From: Shewanellaceae bacterium
Lineage (GTDB): Bacteria > Pseudomonadota > Gammaproteobacteria > Enterobacterales > Shewanellaceae
NCBI GenBank assembly: GCA_016779685.1
Contig: JADHND010000058.1
Coordinates: 1-8,803 of the forward strand
DNA: 8,803 bases
Direction of reading: 5' to 3'
Below the pieces are notes generated by a model. The model worked only from the letters and a program-made list of their open reading frames with translations, was not told the origin of the DNA and ran no database searches. Each line of letters begins with the position of its first letter. Within the stretch, counting starts at the first letter, position 1. The position numbers were made by a program, and so were the translations under genes. Shown here piece after piece: positions 1-5,609 of the stretch.

Positions 1-2
1 AG

Positions 3-299
3 TTTAAATCAGTCAACTTTATGCGTGGACGCTCTATTCAAAATTCATTTGTATTTCTGGATGAGTGTCAAAATCTAACCGCTTCACAAATTAAAACCAT
101 CGTTACTCGGATGGGGGAAGGTTCAAAATTAATTTGTAGCGGTAATTTAGCGCAGATTGATGCCAACTTCCTTACTTCTGTGACCTCAGGTTTAACCTAC
201 ATTGTGGAGCAGTTTAAGGATTTTGATGGCAGTGCTAATGTTTATTTGAAAGGTGTTCAACGCTCAAGGTTAGCGCGCTTTGCCGAAGAACATTTATAA
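3..299 (+). CDS. PhoH-family ATPase, C-terminal fragment (5' end outside window)
   Basis: The frame is open from the left edge, and the residues before the first internal Met (FKSVNF) fit the family, so Met at base 21 is not the start. About 98 C-terminal residues are visible. They carry a Walker B-like segment, FVFLDECQNL, followed by a TRMGEGSK segment and the SGNLAQID segment characteristic of PhoH ATPase domains, and end in the usual GVQRSRLARFAEE tail. PhoH proteins are cytoplasmic P-loop ATPases with proposed RNA-related roles. Longer family members carry an N-terminal PIN ribonuclease domain (YlaK/PhoH2 type), but that part and the Walker A motif would lie left of the window, so the subtype cannot be decided. 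The gene ends in TAA and is followed within 20 bases by a hairpin terminator, which suggests it is the last gene of its transcript. Confidence 0.9.
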   Translation, partial: FKSVNFMRGRSIQNSFVFLDECQNLTASQIKTIVTRMGEGSKLICSGNLAQIDANFLTSVTSGLTYIVEQFKDFDGSANVYLKGVQRSRLARFAEEHL

Positions 300-314
300 T
301 CAATCTTGATAGAT

Positions 315-346
315 GCAAAATTGGGCAAGTATTCGCCCAGTTTTGC
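315..346 (+). terminator. Hairpin terminator after the PhoH-family gene
   Basis: A 12-bp stem, GCAAAATTGGGC (315-326) with GCCCAGTTTTGC (335-346), contains one G-U pair and encloses an 8-base loop. It starts 16 bases after the stop codon. The A and T runs sit in the stem rather than in a separate U tail, so it is a plausible but not textbook intrinsic terminator. The near-symmetry means it could also act on the opposite strand. Confidence 0.6.
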
Positions 347-440
347 GTTGCATCGATCTCATATTTGATTTGATCGTCACCCACTTCTCAATGATAAGCA
401 AGTCTGGACTTGGCAAAAAACAATCTTTTAAGTTAATTTG

Positions 441-480
441 TTGTTATTTAATAGTAATCTTATTGTATAAATGATATGAT
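441..480 (+). promoter_or_regulatory. Candidate promoter region of the hybrid kinase gene
   Basis: This is a very AT-rich stretch with -10-like hexamers TATAAA (466-471) and TATGAT (475-480). The best upstream partner for TATAAA is TTGTTA (441-446), with a long 19-base spacer. TATGAT has only a weak -35 (TAGTAA, 452-457) at 17 bases. The location between the PhoH terminator and the kinase start supports a promoter here, but I cannot say which hexamers are used. Confidence 0.3.
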
Positions 481-527
481 GATACTGATTTTTTCGCATT
501 AAGAAGTTGTTTGTATAGACGTTTATC

Positions 528-3500
528 ATGAGTTACTTAAATCACCATTCGCTGGAACACATCGATAATTTATTGTTAGAGTTTTCTATTTATAAACGTT
601 ATAAAAGGGCGGTGGTACTCACCTATTTTTTTGTTTTTGTGATCGCTTTGCTTTGCGTCGTACTGTCTTTTGCTTATCACCGTCATGTTATGATCAAGGC
701 GCATAAAGCACAAGTGGTGCGTTCAGGTGAACAGTTGGATTCAGTCTTGGTTAAACATGCGCGGATGTTGCAGTTATTACAGCAGGCTTCGCTGGAATCT
801 TTGCACGTGACACATAGTTTTGATTTGAGTCAATGGAACCAGCATCCTTATGATGGCTATCGGTTGTTGGTACCAGCGGTAGGGCGAGGTTTTTCGTTGA
901 TCAATGAAGCGAGTATTTTAATCGAAGACAATGCTCATCAACATCCTTTGTATGCACCTTTAATGCAAGTTAATCGGCATTTGGCTTCGGTTTTGCCTAA
1001 GGTCTCCATCATCTCGCCGTTGATTCAATCTGCCTTCTTTATCTCCGATATCGGTATAAGTTATTATCCACAGCATGATGGCGTGCACCTACGCAAAAAA
1101 CAGCAGCGTCTCATGAATACCTCGATTTATCGCCTGTTACAAAAACAACACAAAAATGATGTGCAATGGTACCTAGACCCTGATTCTCATAACATGATGG
1201 TGGCGATGAATATTGTTCATGAGGGGCATTTTTTGGGCGTTATCTTCTTTGAGTTGGACGTATATTTGTTGTTGAAAGAAACCTTTAATGATTTGTCTTT
1301 TAGTAGCAAGAGTTTGTTTTTAGACGATGAGCAGCGTGTCATTTGGGACAATCTGAGTTTACCTCAGGAAAAAATGAATCAGTTGCTGAGCACTATCCAC
1401 TTTTCTAAAGAAGCCAACATCCATGACTCTCTGTTTTCTCAGCAGGCGTTTTTTGTCCACAAGGTCAACTTATTCCCAATGCACTGGACCTTCGTGGTGA
1501 TGGAAAAAAACGGTGAGCTGTTTGATAACTTGGGCTATTTGATGCTGTTGTCTTTTATTATGGGATTGTGTGTGTTGTTGCTGGTGGTTAGTTTTGTGCA
1601 TATGGTGATAGGCCACGCCTTTATCAATCCTGCTATCAAATTGTTGTCACATTTAGAAGAATGTGCCAAGGAGCCAGTGCTACCGCCACTTAATATATCA
1701 TCAGAATGGCAACCTTGGTTCAAGTTAGTCAGTCAAATCTTTCGAGAACATCAAAAAAATACCATTAATTTATCCAATCAAAACAAAAGGCTGGACAAAT
1801 TAGTGGTTCAAAGAACTCAAAAATTAAAGGAAATTAATGCTCGGCGTGAACGTGATTTTGCGTTGTTGCGTTCTCTCATTGATTCGATACCCGATGCCAT
1901 TGTTTTTAAAGACAAGCAGGGCAAGTATCTGGGCTTTAACAAAGCTGCGCAAGTGATGCTAGGTATTTCAGAGCACCATGCCATTGGTTCCGATGCGGCA
2001 TATTTTGATCACAATGAACAACAAGCGGATAAAGTGCTGCAAGAAGAAGAGTCTATCTTAAGAAACCATACTTCGTGCCGTTATCAAGAATGCATTCAAG
2101 TGGGGCATCGAGTGGTCTGGATTGATGTCCATAAGTTTCCGTTTTATGACCGTCAAGGTGATCTGCAAGGGCTGATAGGGATGTGGCGTGACATTACTCG
2201 AGAAAAGGCTTCCTCGGAACAACTGAGGTTGTCGGAAGAGCGCTATCATTTAGCAATGGATGCAGTAGAAGATGGGTTATGGGATTGGTATTTGGATAAA
2301 GACAAATGGTTTTGTAATGCCGCTTTTTATACGATGCTTAACTATGAAGCCTTTAGTTTTGATTGGAACAATGATTTTTTACAGACCTTAGTGCACCCCG
2401 ATGACCGAGATATTCGTGCGGCAAAGTTAGCGCACTTGCTGAATCATCCGCAAAGTGATTACGCAGTTGAATTTCGAATTCGTTGTCAAGATGGCCACTA
2501 TATTTGGATTTTAGCCCGCGGTCGAGTGGTTGAATTTAATGAGAAAGGGCGCCCACAACGTATTATTGGAACCCATAAAGACATCACTCAGCACAAAGAA
2601 AGTGAAGTAGCCTTAGTTGAAGCAAAACAAGAAGCTGAGTCGGTGAGTCTTTATAAAAGTCAGTTTTTAGCGAACATGAGTCATGAGATCAGAACCCCTA
2701 TGAATGCGATGTTAGGCATGTTGCAATTGATCAAACAGACCACATTAAACGTACAACAGCAAGATTATGTCGAGAAGGCAGAGCGTTCAACCAATTCCTT
2801 ATTGGCAATTGTTAATGATATTTTAGACTTCTCTAAAATTGAAGCAGGTAAATTAGATGTTGCCCAAGAGAAATTCTCGGTTCATGATGTGCTGCAACAA
2901 GCTGCTGAACTGTTGGCTTTGTCTTCGCGTAAGCCACAGGTTGAGTTGATAATCGATGCCGATATACCACTTGATTTACAATGTTTAGGCGATTCACTGA
3001 GACTAGGACAAATTCTTAATAACCTCTTGGTGAATGCGATTAAGTTTACAGAGTCAGGATTTATTGAATTGGGATGCCAGTTGCTTAATATAGATGCTAA
3101 GATAGTGACCTTAAAGTTTTGGGTGCACGATACAGGCATTGGCATGTCGGAGCAGCAACAAAAAAATCTGTTTATTGCCTTTTCACAAGTAGATGGTTCT
3201 ACCACACGCCGTTTTGGTGGTACAGGGTTGGGTTTATCAATTAGCCAAAATTTGGTTGAATTGATGGGCGGTCAGATTAAGGTCAATAGCCAAGAGGGAG
3301 AAGGTAGTGACTTTAGCTTTGAGATACCATTTAAACTGATCTCATCGCCTTCAGCCACAACGGAAGCGATACCACTCAAAGACAACAAGCAAACGCAAGT
3401 GCTTATTTTGAATACAAATTTACGCTTTCTTGATGTGTGTCAAAGGTATTTTAAGCGGCTAGGATGTTTGGTTGACGGTACGCATGAACCCTCAACTTTT

Positions 3501-4172
3501 TTATTTACGACCAAAATTAAACAACCCTTGGTGGTGGTCATGGATGAAGCTGATATCACTTCATCCTCAGTGCTCGATGCGTTGCATCAGCAAGTGCAGC
3601 GTGGAGAGCTAAAAGTTCGGCCTTATTTGCTGATATTGAGTCATCAACAACAACCATCGCCAGCGAACTGGCCTGCCCCTCAGTTTTTACATAAACCATT
3701 GTGTTTAACAGACATCCGAACAGCGCTATTGATGCTAGATAAACACCCGCATCCACAGCGGGTACCTGTGGAAGCTCCTCAGGCGACAATGCAGCCTCAT
3801 GCGTATCGGGTGTTGCTGGTGGAAGACAATATCATCAATCAACAAATCGCCAGCGAATTGCTCAGAAAACAGGGGTACACGGTTGAAATTGCTGACAATG
3901 GTAAGCAAGCGCTTGATATGGTGTCTCTGCATAGCTACGATGTGGTGCTTATGGATATTCAAATGCCATTAATGGATGGCTTTTCGACTACGATTGAACT
4001 CAGAAAGTATTTTTCGAAAGTTGAATTGCCAATCATTGCTATGACGGCGCATGCGATGCAAGCTGATCGGGATCGAAGTGTTCAAGTTGGTATGAACGAT
4101 TATGTGACCAAGCCTTTTAAGTTAGATGAACTGCTGGCTAAGCTCATTAAAGCTATTCAAACGCCAGCTTAA
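528..4172 (+). CDS. Membrane hybrid sensor histidine kinase (two PAS, HisKA, HATPase_c, degenerate REC, REC; no Hpt)
   Basis: The 1214-residue inner-membrane kinase starts with a cytoplasmic stub and TM1 (about 29-50). A periplasmic region of about 285 residues follows, perhaps Cache-like by size and position, then TM2 (about 336-361). Next come a charged, probably coiled linker (405-445), PAS1 (about 445-560) and PAS2 with PAC (about 570-690). HisKA has phospho-acceptor His719 in SHEIRTP. HATPase_c has an N box around NNLLVNAIKF (831-840), DTGIG (868-872) and GGTGLGL (897-903). A degenerate receiver (about 955-1070) lacks the acidic pair. The final receiver (about 1093-1212) is complete: Glu1099/Asp1100, Asp1143, Thr1173 and Lys1195. 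Unlike ArcB or BarA it has no Hpt domain, so a separate Hpt protein or direct signalling is inferred. The start at 528 is chosen because it precedes TM1, although no clear Shine-Dalgarno is visible. The ligand and output are unknown. Confidence 0.95.
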   Translation: MSYLNHHSLEHIDNLLLEFSIYKRYKRAVVLTYFFVFVIALLCVVLSFAYHRHVMIKAHKAQVVRSGEQLDSVLVKHARMLQLLQQASLESLHVTHSFDLSQWNQHPYDGYRLLVPAVGRGFSLINEASILIEDNAHQHPLYAPLMQVNRHLASVLPKVSIISPLIQSAFFISDIGISYYPQHDGVHLRKKQQRLMNTSIYRLLQKQHKNDVQWYLDPDSHNMMVAMNIVHEGHFLGVIFFELDVYLLLKETFNDLSFSSKSLFLDDEQRVIWDNLSLPQEKMNQLLSTIHFSKEANIHDSLFSQQAFFVHKVNLFPMHWTFVVMEKNGELFDNLGYLMLLSFIMGLCVLLLVVSFVHMVIGHAFINPAIKLLSHLEECAKEPVLPPLNISSEWQPWFKLVSQIFREHQKNTINLSNQNKRLDKLVVQRTQKLKEINARRERDFALLRSLIDSIPDAIVFKDKQGKYLGFNKAAQVMLGISEHHAIGSDAAYFDHNEQQADKVLQEEESILRNHTSCRYQECIQVGHRVVWIDVHKFPFYDRQGDLQGLIGMWRDITREKASSEQLRLSEERYHLAMDAVEDGLWDWYLDKDKWFCNAAFYTMLNYEAFSFDWNNDFLQTLVHPDDRDIRAAKLAHLLNHPQSDYAVEFRIRCQDGHYIWILARGRVVEFNEKGRPQRIIGTHKDITQHKESEVALVEAKQEAESVSLYKSQFLANMSHEIRTPMNAMLGMLQLIKQTTLNVQQQDYVEKAERSTNSLLAIVNDILDFSKIEAGKLDVAQEKFSVHDVLQQAAELLALSSRKPQVELIIDADIPLDLQCLGDSLRLGQILNNLLVNAIKFTESGFIELGCQLLNIDAKIVTLKFWVHDTGIGMSEQQQKNLFIAFSQVDGSTTRRFGGTGLGLSISQNLVELMGGQIKVNSQEGEGSDFSFEIPFKLISSPSATTEAIPLKDNKQTQVLILNTNLRFLDVCQRYFKRLGCLVDGTHEPSTFLFTTKIKQPLVVVMDEADITSSSVLDALHQQVQRGELKVRPYLLILSHQQQPSPANWPAPQFLHKPLCLTDIRTALLMLDKHPHPQRVPVEAPQATMQPHAYRVLLVEDNIINQQIASELLRKQGYTVEIADNGKQALDMVSLHSYDVVLMDIQMPLMDGFSTTIELRKYFSKVELPIIAMTAHAMQADRDRSVQVGMNDYVTKPFKLDELLAKLIKAIQTPA

Positions 4173-4244
4173 ATAAATTCTGGTTTTTTTCGGCCTCTTA
4201 GGTTGAGATTTTAGATTTTATTTCATAAAATAAAGTCTTATTTT

Positions 4245-4273
4245 TCTACAAATTAACGCATTTGATTTATGCT
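4245..4273 (+). promoter_or_regulatory. Candidate promoter of the XRE regulator unit
   Basis: TCTACA (4245-4250) and TATGCT (4268-4273) each match the sigma-70 consensus at four of six positions and are 17 bases apart. Transcription would start near 4280, about 48 bases before the chosen start codon. Just upstream, TTTATTT CATA AAATAAA (4217-4234) forms an A/T-only inverted repeat of unknown meaning. No convincing intrinsic terminator separates this region from the kinase gene, so read-through is possible. Confidence 0.3.
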
Positions 4274-4314
4274 TAAAGGTAGAGGAATTAGATATTCAGG
4301 GCAATGTTCTAAGG

Positions 4315-4320
4315 AAGGAG
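4315..4320 (+). promoter_or_regulatory. Ribosome binding site fixing the start of the XRE gene
   Basis: AAGGAG lies 8 bases before ATG 4329, whereas the in-frame upstream ATG at 4269 has no Shine-Dalgarno and falls inside the candidate -10 element. This decides the start in favour of 4329. Confidence 0.75.
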
Positions 4321-4328
4321 CGTTATTC

Positions 4329-4589
4329 ATGGACGATTCGATGAATTCATGGTTAGATCGCAAGCATGAAATGCTGAGACAAGGGAAAGTTTTAAAAAAA
4401 TTTCGGAAAGAAGCTCAGCTGACGCAAGAAGTTCTGGCCGAAAAAATAGAAATATCGGTTCGGCATTTGTCTGATATTGAGAATGGCAAATCTGATCCCT
4501 CATTGACGATATCGCGACGCTGGTTACGGGTTACTGGTGGCATTGATTTACCCAGTGCTCAGGTTTTATGGACGGAAGAATATGTTTGA
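4329..4589 (+). CDS. Small XRE-family helix-turn-helix transcriptional regulator
   Basis: The protein has 86 residues from the start with a strong Shine-Dalgarno. A longer in-frame form from 4269 would add 20 residues that do not look like part of the fold. Residues about 20-65 are a Cro/C1-type helix-turn-helix: a first helix with LKKFRKEAQ, the TQEVLAEKI helix (32-40), then the recognition helix around VRHLSDIENGKSDPS (44-58), including the characteristic IENGKxxPS. The C-terminus (WLRVTGG to WTEEYV) is short with no effector domain, so it is probably a simple dimeric DNA-binding protein. The next gene begins 18 bases after the stop, which suggests co-transcription. Targets are unknown. Autoregulation is common in this family but nothing here proves it. 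The pair does not match a toxin-antitoxin module that I recognise. Confidence 0.88.
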   Translation: MDDSMNSWLDRKHEMLRQGKVLKKFRKEAQLTQEVLAEKIEISVRHLSDIENGKSDPSLTISRRWLRVTGGIDLPSAQVLWTEEYV

Positions 4590-4607
4590 CCAGAGGCAGG
4601 TAATATC

Positions 4608-4838
4608 ATGAAGATCGGCGATAAACAAAACACGGGCTCGTATCAATCGTCGGGGCAATCGCACCCGATGCGAGCCAAAGCAACAGAGGCTGGTATCCCA
4701 TCGGATACTCAAGAACCTGAACTTGATAAGGTGACTTTGTCCAATGACGCTGAAGAGCAGCCAGATAAAAAGCCGAAGAATGCTTCAGCCTTATCAAAAA
4801 AAATAGCCTTATATATTCAAAATCAAGCCTTAGTATAG
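4608..4838 (+). CDS. Hypothetical small hydrophilic protein downstream of the XRE gene
   Basis: I do not recognise this 76-residue protein. The N-terminal half is rich in Ser, Gln, Gly, Thr and Pro and is likely disordered. The middle has an acidic stretch with the phrase DKVTLSNDAEEQ, then a lysine-rich segment (DKKPKN), then a short possible helix (SALSKKIALYIQNQALV) at the C-terminus. There is no signal peptide, membrane segment or cysteine. It begins 18 bases after the XRE stop codon with AGGT 6 bases before ATG, so it is probably the second gene of a two-gene unit. The xVxLSxxA-type phrase is reminiscent of the disordered region of FlgM-like proteins, but that is too weak to assign a function. 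The terminator of the opposing gene lies within the coding sequence near its 3' end. That it is a real gene is likely but not certain. Confidence 0.6.
   Translation: MKIGDKQNTGSYQSSGQSHPMRAKATEAGIPSDTQEPELDKVTLSNDAEEQPDKKPKNASALSKKIALYIQNQALV
4767..4792 (-). terminator. Intrinsic terminator of the secreted-protein gene, inside the opposing coding sequence
   Basis: Read on the - strand, AAGGCTGAAG, loop CATT, then CTTCGGCTTTTT forms a stem of about 10 bp with two G-U pairs and runs into five T residues. On the + strand RNA the two wobble pairs become A-C mismatches, so the hairpin favours - strand transcription. It lies about 60 bases beyond the stop of the - strand gene at 4855 and within the 76-residue + strand coding sequence. 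Confidence 0.6.
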
Positions 4839-4854
4839 TGTCTTATGGGTGGCT

Positions 4855-5178
4855 CTATTCGTTAAACAACACCACATAAGCAATTTCACAGTTTTTGCTT
4901 TTCTCTTTTATTCGTATTTTTATTTCTCGGCCGGTATTAAATGCGGTTAATAGACTTAGATAAAGTTGTTCTTTATTCTCTGCGGTTGGACTAACCGTAA
5001 AGTATTGACCAGAAACGGCATTACAATTCGCTTCTGATTCATCGTCATCGGTACTGACAAAAATAGCCCCAGTCGCTTTTGTGTATAAAATATTCAGGGT
5101 ACTGGTGCAGCCCCAACTGCTACAATCAGCTACAGCTAGACTCGGTAGCGCTGCTATCAGAAACACTAAAAAACGCAT
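4855..5178 (-). CDS. Hypothetical secreted four-cysteine protein
   Basis: The 107-residue protein begins with a clear Sec signal peptide (hydrophobic residues 3-15, then SLAVA). Predicted cleavage is after Ala17, giving a mature protein of about 90 residues starting DCSSWGC. Four cysteines (19, 24, 52 and 97) could form two disulfides, so an oxidising periplasmic or extracellular location is likely. The layout (CSSWGC start, a TKATGAIFVST strand, an SGQYFTVSP segment, and a C-terminal strand with KSKNCEIAYVVL) resembles a small conserved family of proteobacterial exported proteins with no function I can name. AAGG lies 8 bases before the ATG. It converges with the XRE unit, with 16 bases between stop codons, and has the 431-base A/T-rich region upstream. 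No catalytic motif is visible. Confidence 0.8.
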   Translation of the reverse strand: MRFLVFLIAALPSLAVADCSSWGCTSTLNILYTKATGAIFVSTDDDESEANCNAVSGQYFTVSPTAENKEQLYLSLLTAFNTGREIKIRIKEKSKNCEIAYVVLFNE

Positions 5179-5408
5179 GATGATTACCTTCGAATGAACC
5201 TCTTTTAATCAACATCGACATAGGGAAAATTTTCTTAAGCTCGATCAATGGTATTGGTTGCTTTTGAAGTCTCTGCTGCCCTCGCACTTCAGAGAAAAAA
5301 CATACCTTGTGCTTATCTTTAAGGATTTTTTGTTCACTTTTTTTTTATCCATCCTGTACCAAAAAAAAAAATAGATATTTGTTTCTTATTGATTTTAAAG
5401 CAAAAAAA

Positions 5409-5436
5409 AACCTATCAAGTCGAAACAAAATAGGTT
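5409..5436. repeat. Inverted repeat AACCTAT / ATAGGTT
   Basis: Two perfect 7-base arms (5409-5415 and 5430-5436) are separated by 14 bases, immediately after an A9 tract. The centre-to-centre distance of 21 bases is two helical turns, which fits a dimeric regulator site. No regulator is identified, and chance occurrence in A/T-rich DNA is possible. Confidence 0.35.
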
Positions 5437-5541
5437 ACAATCGATGACGAAATAAAAAAAACATAAAATAAAACAAAGCGGACTGTTTACAGCCTCACAT
5501 TGTGTGATCTGTGGCAGTCAAAATTTACAAGCTTGGATTCC

Positions 5542-5559
5542 TTGCTCATTGAGAAGCAA
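5542..5559. repeat. Inverted repeat TTGCT / AGCAA upstream of the permease
   Basis: Five-base arms at 5542-5546 and 5555-5559 are separated by 8 bases, about 50 bases before the permease start codon. It could be an operator or a weak hairpin in the leader RNA. The evidence is only its symmetry and position. Confidence 0.25.
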
Positions 5560-5609
5560 CAACAAATAACGACAGGGTAATCTACCAGCTCAAAAATTTT
5601 AGGTGTGTT

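Larger units (their letters stand above)
5179..5609. other. 431-base A/T-tract-rich divergent intergenic region
   Basis: The region separates the divergently transcribed secreted-protein and permease genes and must hold both promoters, but I find no convincing -35/-10 pair for either. It contains T9 (5338-5346), A11 (5361-5371), A9 (5402-5410) and A8 (5454-5461), which could bend DNA. It also contains overlapping inverted repeats at 5265-5295, TCACA-TTG-TGTGA at 5495-5507, and the two inverted repeats listed separately. No open reading frame of meaningful length and no tRNA is seen. Confidence 0.7.

Noticed and set aside
21..299. PhoH-family gene starting at ATG 21
   Set aside because: The frame is open to the left edge and the upstream residues fit the family, so this is a partial gene, not a 92-residue protein.
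2882..3205. 107-residue open frame on the - strand inside the kinase gene
   Set aside because: It is antisense to the conserved HisKA/HATPase_c coding region and shows no recognisable protein features, so it is a shadow frame.
3556..3962. Two overlapping - strand open frames in the receiver region
   Set aside because: They are antisense to conserved receiver coding sequence, overlap each other, and lack any domain signal.
4217..4234. A/T-only inverted repeat as terminator of the kinase gene
   Set aside because: The 7-bp stem has no G-C pair and no U tail; it is more likely chance symmetry in promoter-like A/T-rich DNA.
4269..4328. Longer XRE protein from ATG 4269
   Set aside because: There is no Shine-Dalgarno, the ATG overlaps a candidate -10, and AAGGAG sits correctly before ATG 4329.
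4329..4838. XRE gene and 76-residue gene as a toxin-antitoxin module
   Set aside because: The second protein has no toxin fold or catalytic motif and looks disordered; the arrangement alone is not enough.
5495..5507. CRP-like site from TCACA and TGTGA half-sites
   Set aside because: The half-sites are in the opposite order and separated by 3 bases instead of TGTGA-N6-TCACA, so it is not a normal CRP site.
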